From Arthrobacter crystallopoietes (GTDB lineage: Bacteria > Actinomycetota > Actinomycetes > Actinomycetales > Micrococcaceae), in contig NZ_CP072014.1 in NCBI RefSeq assembly GCF_017603825.1, positions 3,720,001 through 3,784,000 of the forward strand: a DNA stretch of 64,000 bases. The letters are read 5' to 3'. The position numbers and the translations under genes were made by a program. This document shows, one piece after another, positions 1 through 7,560 of this stretch. The notes below the pieces were generated by a model. That model saw only the letters and a program-made list of their open reading frames with translations, did no database searches and had not been told where the DNA came from. Positions within the stretch are counted from its first letter, which is position 1, and each line of letters starts with the position of its first letter.

Positions 1-297
1 GCCCTGGAACTGGCCAACGGTGTCAAGTACGGTCTGGCTGCCTACATCTGGACCCAAAACCTGACCCGCGCACACAACTTCTCCCAGAACGTTGAAGCCG
101 GCATGGTCTGGCTTAACAGCCACAACGTCCGCGACCTGCGCACGCCGTTCGGTGGGGTGAAGGCATCCGGCCTCGGCCACGAGGGCGGCTACCGCTCCAT
201 CGATTTCTACACCGACCAGCAGGCCGTGCACATCACGCTCGGCAGCGTCCACACCCCGAAGTTCGGCGCCCAGGCGGCGTCCGAGATCGACTACTAA
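1..297 (+). CDS. hpaE: Aldehyde dehydrogenase, C-terminal part; probably 5-carboxymethyl-2-hydroxymuconate semialdehyde dehydrogenase
   Basis: This is a partial gene: the frame is open from the first base of the window, and only the last 98 residues are present. The fragment has the ALDH C-terminal signature, GMVWLNSHNVRDLRTPFGG followed by KASGLGHEGG, where substrate-channel and subunit-contact residues lie. The catalytic Cys and Glu lie upstream of the window. The next gene, 26 bp downstream, is the homoprotocatechuate ring-cleavage dioxygenase. The most likely role is therefore NAD-dependent oxidation of the ring-cleavage semialdehyde (HpaE). The ALDH family call is firm; the exact substrate is inferred from context. 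Confidence 0.75.
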   Translation, partial: ALELANGVKYGLAAYIWTQNLTRAHNFSQNVEAGMVWLNSHNVRDLRTPFGGVKASGLGHEGGYRSIDFYTDQQAVHITLGSVHTPKFGAQAASEIDY

Positions 298-323
298 ACC
301 GCTTCAGCGACGAAGGAATCATC

Positions 324-1397
324 ATGAGCAACGAAATTCCCAAGCCCAGCGTCCCTGCTCCGGACATTGTCCGCTGCGCGTACATGGATCTGGTCGTCAC
401 CGATCTGGCCAAGTCCCGCGAGTTCTACGTGGACGTCCTCGGCCTGCACGTGACCGAAGAGGACGAGAACACCATCTACCTGCGCTCCCTGGAGGAGTTC
501 ATCCACCACAACCTGGTGCTGCGCAAGGGCCCGGTCGCCGCCGTGGCGTCGTTTGCCTACCGGGTGAAGTCCCCGGCCGAAGTGGACGCCGCCGAGGCGT
601 ACTACAAGGAACTCGGCTGCCGCACCGAACGCCGCAAAGACGGCTTCTCCAAGGGCATCGGCGACTCCGTCCGCGTGGAGGACCCGCTGGGCTTCCCGTA
701 CGAGTTCTTCTACGACGTCGAGCACGTCGAGCGCCTCACCCAGCGCTACGACCTCTACAGCGCCGGCGAACTGGTCCGCCTGGACCACTTCAACCAGGTC
801 ACCCCGGACGTGCCCCGCGGCCGCAAATACCTCGAGGACCTGGGCTTCCGAGTCTCCGAAGACATCAAGGATTCCGACGGCGTCACCTACGCCGCCTGGA
901 TGCACCGCAAGCAGACCGTGCACGACACCGCCCTCACCGGCGGCGACGGCCCGCGCATGCACCACGTTGCCTTCGCCACGCACGAAAAGCACAACATCAT
1001 CCAGATCTGCGACAAGATGGGCGCCCTGCGCATCTCGGACCGGATCGAACGCGGCCCCGGCCGCCACGGCGTCTCCAACGCGTTCTACCTGTACATCCTC
1101 GATCCGGACGGCCACCGCATCGAGATCTACACCCAGGACTACTACACCGGCGACCCGGACAACCCCACCGTCACCTGGGACGTCCACGACAACCAGCGCC
1201 GCGACTGGTGGGGCAACCCGGTAGTCCCCTCCTGGTACACCGAGGCCTCCCTGGTCCTGGACCTGGACGGCAACCCCCAGCAGGTCATCAAGCGGACCGA
1301 CGCGTCCGAAATGGCCGTCACCATCGGGGCCGACGGATTCTCCTACACCCGCGAGCCGGGCGAAGAACGCGGCTTCAAGGTCGGCGCCCAGCTGTAA
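324..1397 (+). CDS. hpaD: 3,4-dihydroxyphenylacetate (homoprotocatechuate) 2,3-dioxygenase
   Basis: A 357-residue type I extradiol dioxygenase of the vicinal-oxygen-chelate fold, with two repeated halves. It opens the ring of homoprotocatechuate to 5-carboxymethyl-2-hydroxymuconate semialdehyde. The metal ligands fall at H155 (LDHFNQV), H214 (MHHVAF) and E267 (HRIEIY). The second-sphere residues H200, H248 and Y257 are also present. This numbering is identical to the well-studied Brevibacterium Fe enzyme and the Arthrobacter Mn enzyme MndD. The sequence alone does not say whether the metal is Fe or Mn. The start ATG has GAAGGA 6 bases upstream. It follows the dehydrogenase for the next step by 26 bp, so the two are almost certainly cotranscribed. 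Confidence 0.95.
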   Translation: MSNEIPKPSVPAPDIVRCAYMDLVVTDLAKSREFYVDVLGLHVTEEDENTIYLRSLEEFIHHNLVLRKGPVAAVASFAYRVKSPAEVDAAEAYYKELGCRTERRKDGFSKGIGDSVRVEDPLGFPYEFFYDVEHVERLTQRYDLYSAGELVRLDHFNQVTPDVPRGRKYLEDLGFRVSEDIKDSDGVTYAAWMHRKQTVHDTALTGGDGPRMHHVAFATHEKHNIIQICDKMGALRISDRIERGPGRHGVSNAFYLYILDPDGHRIEIYTQDYYTGDPDNPTVTWDVHDNQRRDWWGNPVVPSWYTEASLVLDLDGNPQQVIKRTDASEMAVTIGADGFSYTREPGEERGFKVGAQL

Positions 1398-1415
1398 CAA
1401 AGCTGTAGCACGGTC

Positions 1416-1454
1416 CGGCGGCGGGATGCGGCACACAGCCGCACCCCGCCGTCG
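1416..1454 (+). terminator. Strong hairpin after hpaD
   Basis: The arms 1416-1432 and 1438-1454 pair over 17 positions, with one mismatch and one G-T pair, around the loop acaca. It lies 18 bases after the hpaD stop and before the convergent MFS gene. There is no clear T-tract, so it may act as a Rho-assisted or bidirectional terminator. Confidence 0.6.
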
Positions 1455-1534
1455 TGCGCTTGAATGCCTTAGTCGCTGTGCGTTCCGGCGAACCTTCAAG
1501 ACACAGCATTGGCTCTTCCATGCGATACCGGTAT

Positions 1535-3079
1535 CTACGCGGTACCGGCTACTTCGACCAACCGACGCCGGTGGTCTTTGACCGCAACACCCAGCGCTAC
1601 CAGGACGACGCAGGCGATGGCACCGAACCCCGCGGTGATGGCCGTTTGCCAATCAGTATGGGCCAGCGTGGCGAAGGCGATGGCCATCATCATTGCGATC
1701 CCCACGGAGGTGCCGATCCGCTGTCCGGTCTGCTGTACTCCTCCGGCGCTGCCCGCGTAATCCAGGGGAACGTCGGCAAGTGTCAACGTCTGGTTCGGGC
1801 TGATCACCAGCCCTTGCGCCGTACCCACAAACGACAGCGTAAAGAGCAGCCACCAAAAGTTCAGGCCGAACGCCGTCTGCCAGTGGATGACCAGTACGCT
1901 CGACCCGAGCCCGAAGAGGGCGCATAAGATTCCCCAGATGACTACCCGCCGCCCGTACTCCATCACCTTTCCGCCGGACCAGTGGGACCCTAGGGCCGCC
2001 ATGATGGCAGCGGGCAAACTGACGAGGCCCGCCTCCAACGCAGTGCGCCCCAACCCGTTCTGGACATAGAGCGCAACGAGAACCCAGACACTGGTCATGC
2101 CGAGCATGTAGAGCCCGGAAATGATGGTGCCGTTGGTGAAGCCTGCGCTCCGGAACAAGTCCAGATCCACCATCGGACTGCGGCCGCGAAGTTTGTAACG
2201 GTGCTCCCACCACGCCCACAGGGCCAGAACAGCCAGGCCAGCGGGGAGCATGGCCCAGGTCCAGGCGGAGCCGCGCGACTCGACGAAGGGTAACAACACC
2301 ATAAGGACGGCCAGACCCAGAAGGAACGCCCCGACAGGGTCCAGGTCCCGTGGTTGATAGCCGGGGTGCCGTGTTTTGGCAAACGGCAACCATGACGGGC
2401 CCAGCGGGATGGACTCCGGATCGGCGACCTCCACGGGTGCGGCACGTGCCGGAGGTGAGCCGTTAAGCATGGGCTTCGGGAACCAGAGGAAGGCCAGGAC
2501 CAAGGCCAGAACACCCACGGGAACGTTGACCAGGAACGTCCAGCGCCAACCGTTCTCCACGCCGAATATCTGGACCAGCAAACCGCCCAGCAACGGCCCG
2601 ATAGCAACCGAAACACCAATGGCCGTGCCCATCAGGCCGAAAGCACGGGCCCGCTCGCCATCCCGGAAGTACTGCTGGATCATTCCGATTGCCTGCGGGT
2701 TAAGCAGGCCGGAGCCTATGCCCTGGATGAACCGGGCAATGTTCAGGGTGAAAGCATCGGGGGCCAGGCCTGCGGCGATCGACGAGAGGGTAAAGATCAC
2801 CAATCCGGCTATGAAAATCGGGCCCCGGCCGAAGATATCCCCGGCGCGCCCGGCGGCCACCAGCACGATACCGAAGGTCAGCGCATATCCGGAGAGCACC
2901 CACTGGATATCGGATTGGCTGGCACCCAGCCCGGTCTGGATCGAGGGCAGCACGACGTTGACGATGCTGACGCCCACGAGCGCCATGAAGACGGTGACCA
3001 GCAGGACCCCGAGAATGCGCCAACGGCCAGGATCCGGAACATAGTCCGGATCCTGGGTCGGATTCAGCGGTGCGGTCAC
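1535..3079 (-). CDS. MFS transporter, DHA2 (14-helix drug:H+ antiporter) type
   Basis: A membrane transporter of about 514 residues with the 14-helix layout. Helix 1 begins near residue 20 (RILGVLLVTVFMALVGV). The motif A region is recognisable as AGRAGDIFGRGP, and motif C-like PLLGG follows in helix 5. A polar loop lies near residues 210-245. DHA2 members usually expel drugs or toxic metabolites by proton exchange; the substrate here is unknown. It lies 45 bp downstream of the small membrane gene that follows the amine oxidase on the same strand, so it may protect the cell from amine-derived aldehydes or peroxide-stress products, which is inference. The start is uncertain: GTG at 3079 gives a natural MTAPLNPTQ start, but GGAGG abuts it; GTG at 3100 is also open and has no ribosome site. 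Confidence 0.85.
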   Translation of the reverse strand: MTAPLNPTQDPDYVPDPGRWRILGVLLVTVFMALVGVSIVNVVLPSIQTGLGASQSDIQWVLSGYALTFGIVLVAAGRAGDIFGRGPIFIAGLVIFTLSSIAAGLAPDAFTLNIARFIQGIGSGLLNPQAIGMIQQYFRDGERARAFGLMGTAIGVSVAIGPLLGGLLVQIFGVENGWRWTFLVNVPVGVLALVLAFLWFPKPMLNGSPPARAAPVEVADPESIPLGPSWLPFAKTRHPGYQPRDLDPVGAFLLGLAVLMVLLPFVESRGSAWTWAMLPAGLAVLALWAWWEHRYKLRGRSPMVDLDLFRSAGFTNGTIISGLYMLGMTSVWVLVALYVQNGLGRTALEAGLVSLPAAIMAALGSHWSGGKVMEYGRRVVIWGILCALFGLGSSVLVIHWQTAFGLNFWWLLFTLSFVGTAQGLVISPNQTLTLADVPLDYAGSAGGVQQTGQRIGTSVGIAMMMAIAFATLAHTDWQTAITAGFGAIACVVLVALGVAVKDHRRRLVEVAGTA

Positions 3080-3124
3080 CCTCCATTCATACGCCCGCAC
3101 CTGTCGGGGTCAAAACTTCGGCGG

Positions 3125-3622
3125 TTATGTCGGCAAGGCTGCGCACCGGTCTACCATTGGAGCTTCTGCCGAGCTATAGTTGAGCGTTTCCCTTCGGCGC
3201 CGGAGCCAGGTTGCCGCCAGCATCCCGGTTACGATCTCCCAACTGATCAGCACCAGCATTCCGCCCGATCCTGCGCCGCCTGCCGTAGCGGCGGGAGCCA
3301 AGGCCGCGGCTGCGGCATGATGACTGTGGCTTACCCCGCCGTTCGGCGCCAGCAGGAGCACGGCGTGGAACGCCGCCATCGACAGGGCTGCAAGCATCAG
3401 CATCTTGGCCGGTCCCACGCCGGCCGCGCGCCAGAGGACGAGGGCGCAGGGCAGGCAGGCTACAGCCATCGCCAGCATCACTCCGGCCTGCCACCAGCTG
3501 TCCCGGTGCGTCCAGGCCATCCAAAAGTGGGCCGCGATCGCGACGAAGGCGGCGAGGGAACAAAGACGGGCGTGCCATCCGTTCACAGCCACCGCCTTCG
3601 GCCTCATCAGCTGCAACATCAT
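3125..3622 (-). CDS. Small four-helix membrane protein with CxxC and His/Met residues, downstream of the amine oxidase
   Basis: A 165-residue protein that I do not recognise as a named family. Four hydrophobic segments are visible at about residues 20-39, 44-66, 72-94 and 119-141. Helix 2 contains CLPC (Cys56 and Cys59). His occurs at 17, 32, 39, 86, 99, 101 and 102, including the cluster SHSHH, and the helices are rich in Met. The start lies 6 bp after the stop of the copper amine oxidase, so the genes are surely cotranscribed and probably translationally coupled. The potential metal-binding residues next to a copper enzyme suggest a role in copper supply or assembly, but this is inference. 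A generic small membrane protein remains possible. Confidence 0.7.
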   Translation of the reverse strand: MMLQLMRPKAVAVNGWHARLCSLAAFVAIAAHFWMAWTHRDSWWQAGVMLAMAVACLPCALVLWRAAGVGPAKMLMLAALSMAAFHAVLLLAPNGGVSHSHHAAAAALAPAATAGGAGSGGMLVLISWEIVTGMLAATWLRRRRETLNYSSAEAPMVDRCAALPT

Positions 3623-3628
3623 GACCCG

Positions 3629-5539
3629 CTACCGGTGGCAGTGCCCGCCGGAGGGCTTGCTCGGCGGCACGTCCAGGACGGGACTGCGGTCGAAGAAACC
3701 GTCGGGGCGGAGCTTGAAGCCCGCCGTATCGACCGGCATGATCGGCCAGTCCTCAACCCGGGGGTAGTGCGTCAGTCCGAAAGTATGCCACACGACAATG
3801 TCCTCGCCGTCGATATTCCGGTCCTGGGCAACATAGGCCGGCAGGCCTGCCCCGCCCGCATGCTGGTTGACGAAGTCTCCGGTAGGGTACCGCTCGGCCT
3901 CGTCATAACGCGTAACCCAAAGGTCCTTGGTGGCGAAAGCCGCGCGCCTGGCTACCGACGAACCTGGATCCGCCAGCAGGCTCGGCTGGCCCTCCGGGTA
4001 CAGCTTGTACGCCACCGGCTCGCCGAGCCGGTTCAGCGATTCGGGATTGGAAATGTGCCAGGTACGCCCCGCCGCCATGTTCGTTTCCCTCGCCGCCTCC
4101 GACTCCCTGGCCAGCAACGTACGACGCCGGGTGAAGGCATTGCCGCGTTCGTTGCCTTCGCCGGTGGGTACCCTTACCGCTTCTTCTTCCTCTACCCGGT
4201 TAGTAAAACCGTCCAGAGCCATGTCCAGCCGTGCGCTGAAGAGGTGCTGGTGGTAAGGCGCACCGAGTCCTGGCGCCATCTCCGACGCGTATTCGTACCC
4301 CTTGCCTGGGTACGCACTGGTGAACACAATGCCGGTGGCCTTGGCCTCGAACTCGATGGTTCCATCCAGGTACAAGTACCAGTAGAAGCCGTAGTCGTAG
4401 TTGCCGATGGTGGTGAAGAAGGAGATTACCATGCGGCGGTTGCGGCGGGTGTAGTTGATACCCGTCCACAGGTCGGAGTGCTTGGCGAGAATGCCTGAGT
4501 CCTCTTCATGCATGCAGATGCCGTTGCGGATCTCGCGTGGGTTGCCGAAGCCATCGGCGATGACCGGCGAGAGGTAGGTGATGTCGCCCAGGCAGTCGCA
4601 GCCCAGTTCCAAGGAGTTGGCGTACTGACCTACCTGGTATTCGCCTGTGTCGAAATAGTTCTGCCAGGAGCGCACAGGCGACGGATCACCGTAAGGAACG
4701 ACCATCTCGGCAATGGAAGCGCGCTTAATGATGGAGCGGTGGCGTTCTCCGTCCCGGAACGCGATATTGTGCAGCACCACGCCTTCACGGGCGTCGAAAC
4801 CGACGTCGAAGCTCCACTTTTCCCATTCGATGTGGTTGCCACCGGTCACGGTGAAGCTCGGCCCCTCCGGCTGGGTAATCTCGATCGGCTTCTGGGTGGT
4901 ACGCAGTTCCCCGGTCAGCTCCGGGTCCGTGTAGTTGCCGTGCTCGGCGGGGACCGGCACCGCGCCGAAATCCAGCACTTGGTCCACGCTCTTATCGACT
5001 ACGTCGACGTAGGCCACCAGACCATCGATCGGGTGGGCCCAGGCGCTGTCCTCCGGGAACTCCTGGTAGAAGGCCAGCCCACGCAGGATCCGGCGGCCCT
5101 TCTCCTCCGGATACTCGAACACCCCCGCGGATAGCGGGGCAACGCGCACTTTGTCGACGTCGAGCCCCCGCTCCGCGAGCGCTTTCTTCCAGCGTTCGTC
5201 TTGAGCAAGAATCTGCTCAACAACTTCGAATTCTTCCTCCAGCACGGGTAGTTCACCGGTGAGCGAAGTATCCAGTTCAGCCACGGACAGCACCCGGCCC
5301 TCAGTGACCGAGACTGTGACATCCCGGGGCGCCGCACCCGAGACATCATGCAGAAAGGCGCGAAACGTCCGGTCTTCCGCGCCCTGCGGCCCACGTGAAG
5401 GATCACTCAGTCCGAGGTAGGCGAATCTCGTCGCGTCGCCTACCAGACCCTGGTCGGCAAGGATTTCGCGGACCCGGATGATTTCATCGGCCGTAGCCAA
5501 AGCATAGGCAGTGTTGGTGACTCCCGGTGTGGTGGTCAT
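3629..5539 (-). CDS. Copper-containing primary amine oxidase (phenethylamine/tyramine oxidase type)
   Basis: A 636-residue topaquinone enzyme that oxidises a primary amine to the aldehyde, NH3 and H2O2. The cofactor precursor is Tyr381 in the motif GNYDYG. Copper ligands are His430 and His432 (PYHQHLF) and His591 ([11 protein letters not shown]). The catalytic base is Asp297 (YFDTGEY). These positions are each one less than in the Arthrobacter globiformis phenylethylamine oxidase, which supports that subfamily. There is no signal peptide, so the enzyme is probably cytoplasmic. The C-terminus ends in GGHCHR, a small possible metal-binding tail. The ATG has GAAAGGG 5-6 bases upstream. A TetR regulator diverges from it; a small membrane protein and an exporter follow on the same strand. 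Confidence 0.95.
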   Translation of the reverse strand: MTTTPGVTNTAYALATADEIIRVREILADQGLVGDATRFAYLGLSDPSRGPQGAEDRTFRAFLHDVSGAAPRDVTVSVTEGRVLSVAELDTSLTGELPVLEEEFEVVEQILAQDERWKKALAERGLDVDKVRVAPLSAGVFEYPEEKGRRILRGLAFYQEFPEDSAWAHPIDGLVAYVDVVDKSVDQVLDFGAVPVPAEHGNYTDPELTGELRTTQKPIEITQPEGPSFTVTGGNHIEWEKWSFDVGFDAREGVVLHNIAFRDGERHRSIIKRASIAEMVVPYGDPSPVRSWQNYFDTGEYQVGQYANSLELGCDCLGDITYLSPVIADGFGNPREIRNGICMHEEDSGILAKHSDLWTGINYTRRNRRMVISFFTTIGNYDYGFYWYLYLDGTIEFEAKATGIVFTSAYPGKGYEYASEMAPGLGAPYHQHLFSARLDMALDGFTNRVEEEEAVRVPTGEGNERGNAFTRRRTLLARESEAARETNMAAGRTWHISNPESLNRLGEPVAYKLYPEGQPSLLADPGSSVARRAAFATKDLWVTRYDEAERYPTGDFVNQHAGGAGLPAYVAQDRNIDGEDIVVWHTFGLTHYPRVEDWPIMPVDTAGFKLRPDGFFDRSPVLDVPPSKPSGGHCHR

Positions 5540-5690
5540 GGCTACCCTTTCAAATAGGATTTTCCTGGCCGTACCGATGCCCTCATTACAAGCCTCGGCT
5601 ACGAACTTGTTTTTCTATATCTGTAGAGAATAACGGTCAGTAAGATGCATCACAAGGGATGAGACCCAAAAATTTCCGAGGGAGCAAGAA
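5540..5690. promoter_or_regulatory. Divergent promoter region between the amine oxidase and TetR genes
   Basis: This 151 bp AT-richer intergenic region must hold both divergent promoters. On the plus strand 5633-5643 reads ACGGTCAGTAA, a half-site nearly identical to one half of the TetR-like palindrome at 11437-11454. An imperfect ACAAG/CTTGT repeat lies near 5588-5611. It is a likely binding place for the adjacent TetR protein. No convincing -35/-10 pair could be assigned by eye. Confidence 0.5.
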
Positions 5691-6287
5691 GTGCCGAAGA
5701 TCGTCGACCACGACCAACGCAGGCTGGAACTGGTGAGCGCCACCTGGCGAATCATCGCCCGTCTTGGCATGGATGCCGCCACCATGCGTGAGATCGCAGC
5801 CGAAGCAGGCTTTGCCAATGGGGCACTCAAGCCCTACTTCCCAACAAAAGACGATCTGCTCGCGTTTGCGTTTGAGCACGTCTTCAATCAGACGAACCGG
5901 CGCATGGCCGCTGCCACCACAGGCAAGACCGGCTTGGCCGCGCTTCGCGCGTACTGCAGGGAAATTCTTCCGCTGGACGAAGACCGGCTCAACGAGGCCC
6001 GCATCGTGATTCCGTTTTGGCAAAAAGCATTGACAGACCAGTCCAAGGCGGAGCTTCACGATTCCTCAATGGAACAGTGGCGGACAAGCCTCGTCGGGCA
6101 ATTGCAGCAGGCTCGCGCCCACGGCGAGGTTTCCACCGCAGTCAGCGATGAGGCAATCGCGGGGCATGTCATGAATATGGTACTGGGCGCCCAGATAACT
6201 GCGGTCCTGGATCCGGACCACTACTCCCCGACCCATCTGGCGGCCCAGTTGGATGGCTACCTGGAGCTACTAGCGACTTGCCCCTGA
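5691..6287 (+). CDS. TetR family transcriptional regulator
   Basis: A 198-residue regulator. The N-terminal helix-turn-helix is clear: RLELVSATWRIIARLG, then TMREIAAEAGFANGALKPYF. It is followed by an all-helical ligand domain resembling the BetI-like TetR_C group. The start is GTG, with GAGGGAG about 8 bases upstream. It diverges from the copper amine oxidase across 151 bp, the usual arrangement for a repressor of the neighbouring gene. The inducer could be an amine or its aldehyde, which is inference. ALKPYF is a small deviation from the usual ALYxYF in the recognition helix region. Confidence 0.88.
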   Translation: MPKIVDHDQRRLELVSATWRIIARLGMDAATMREIAAEAGFANGALKPYFPTKDDLLAFAFEHVFNQTNRRMAAATTGKTGLAALRAYCREILPLDEDRLNEARIVIPFWQKALTDQSKAELHDSSMEQWRTSLVGQLQQARAHGEVSTAVSDEAIAGHVMNMVLGAQITAVLDPDHYSPTHLAAQLDGYLELLATCP

Positions 6288-6293
6288 TCGTTA

Positions 6294-6317
6294 GTTTTTC
6301 GCCAGCTGTCGAAAAAC
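6294..6317. promoter_or_regulatory. Perfect 8-bp inverted repeat between TetR and AraC genes
   Basis: GTTTTTCG (6294-6301) and CGAAAAAC (6310-6317) pair perfectly around the 8-base spacer ccagctgt, which itself contains the palindrome CAGCTG. It starts 6 bases after the TetR stop. It could be a weak terminator, or an operator for the downstream AraC-type gene; the A/T-rich arms and nested palindrome fit an operator somewhat better. Confidence 0.4.
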
Positions 6318-6410
6318 GTGGCGGCGGTCGATAAAAGCCGCTAGATTAGACGGAGTGTGCTTTACCACACACCCCCGCAGCAAAGGGCGGGTAGGAGTAA
6401 AGGGGACGTC

Positions 6411-7382
6411 GTGCCAGCAACTACAGTCCGCGGTGTGCGGGCAAAGCAGTCCGGTGATGTGCAGACGGCAGTCGCCAACAACTTCAGTCAGTGGCACCAC
6501 CTCGTGTCCGAATCCTTCGTGCCCTTGGAAGTCCGCTCGGACAAAATCCAAGATTTCAGTGGCGTGCTGCGTTCGCGGGTGCTGGACGAACTTTCCATCG
6601 TAGAGGTGACCGCACAAGGCCACCAGGTACTGCGCACTCCCGCGCTGATCGAACGGTCCGAGCGGCTATTCTTCAAGTTGAACCTGCAACTCTCCGGCCA
6701 CGGCATCCTCATCCAAGACAACCGGGAAGCCGCGTTGCGTCCGGGTGACATTGCAGTGTACGACACCCACCGGCCTTACACCCTGGCGTTTGAGGAGGAC
6801 TTCCGGACACTGGTGGTCATGTTTCCCCATGACATCCTGGACCTCTCCCCCGACGAGGTAGGTCAGTTGACAGCCGTACGGATGGCTGGAGACCAAGGTC
6901 TGGGCCGAATGATCAGCCCATTCATGATGCAACTGGCGGAAAACCTGGAAGTGCTCACCGGACCGAGCGGCCACAGACTGGCGCACAATGCCGTCGATCT
7001 GATCGCCACCATGTTCGACAATGAACTCAGCACCAGACGAAGCACCGAGGAAGGACGCCACAGCGAACTGCTGGTCCGCATCCGGCAGTACATCGAAGCC
7101 CACCTTGGCGATCCAGGCCTCGCTCCGTCGAACATCGCGGCTGCCCACTACATTTCCACCCGCCAGTTGCACAACATCTTCCACAATGCCGATGCCACTG
7201 TCGCCACCTGGATCAGGGCACGGAGGCTGGAACACTGCCGGCGGGACCTCCGCGATCCGATTCTTGCCGACCGGTCCGTCGGAACCATTGCCAACCGGTG
7301 GGGCTTTGTCGATGCCGCGCACTTCAGCCGAATCTTCCGCAGTGCCTACGGACAAACGCCCAGCGCCTACCGTCTGGGTTGA
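6411..7382 (+). CDS. AraC family transcriptional regulator (FeaR/NphR-like layout)
   Basis: A 323-residue activator. The N-terminal part (about residues 30-190) is a cupin-like AraC-binding-2 domain. The C-terminal 100 residues hold the two helix-turn-helix motifs, around PSNIAAAHYISTRQLHNIF and VGTIANRWGFVDAAHFSRIF, followed by the typical YGQTPSAYR end. E. coli FeaR, which activates the phenethylamine oxidase and aldehyde dehydrogenase genes, has this layout, so a role in activating amine catabolism is plausible. GTG at 6411 is chosen because it has purine-rich AGGGGA and GGAG upstream; an in-frame ATG at 6357 lacks a ribosome site. It sits between the TetR gene and the permease, all on the plus strand. 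Confidence 0.85.
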   Translation: MPATTVRGVRAKQSGDVQTAVANNFSQWHHLVSESFVPLEVRSDKIQDFSGVLRSRVLDELSIVEVTAQGHQVLRTPALIERSERLFFKLNLQLSGHGILIQDNREAALRPGDIAVYDTHRPYTLAFEEDFRTLVVMFPHDILDLSPDEVGQLTAVRMAGDQGLGRMISPFMMQLAENLEVLTGPSGHRLAHNAVDLIATMFDNELSTRRSTEEGRHSELLVRIRQYIEAHLGDPGLAPSNIAAAHYISTRQLHNIFHNADATVATWIRARRLEHCRRDLRDPILADRSVGTIANRWGFVDAAHFSRIFRSAYGQTPSAYRLG

Positions 7383-7560
7383 ATAACAGGCATCCGAGCG
7401 CCACTCTCCTAGCATCACCTAGAGCCCGTACATCACCGCAAGCAGCACCGTAATGCAAGCTGTGCACGCTTAGACAAGACCGCTGCCCGCGACGACAACC
7501 CCTCGTCGAGTGATTGATGCCACAATTGAGAGATCTTTTATTCTCCCGTTGGAGGTTTTA

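Noticed and set aside
294-1652. Long open frame of 452 codons on the minus strand opposite hpaD
   Set aside because: It is antisense to hpaD, whose active-site residues all match its family; the minus frame has Val/Gly/Asp-biased composition typical of a high-G+C shadow.
2915-4498. Open frame of 527 codons on the plus strand opposite the amine oxidase
   Set aside because: It overlaps the 3' half of the amine oxidase and the small membrane gene, and contains no recognisable domain.
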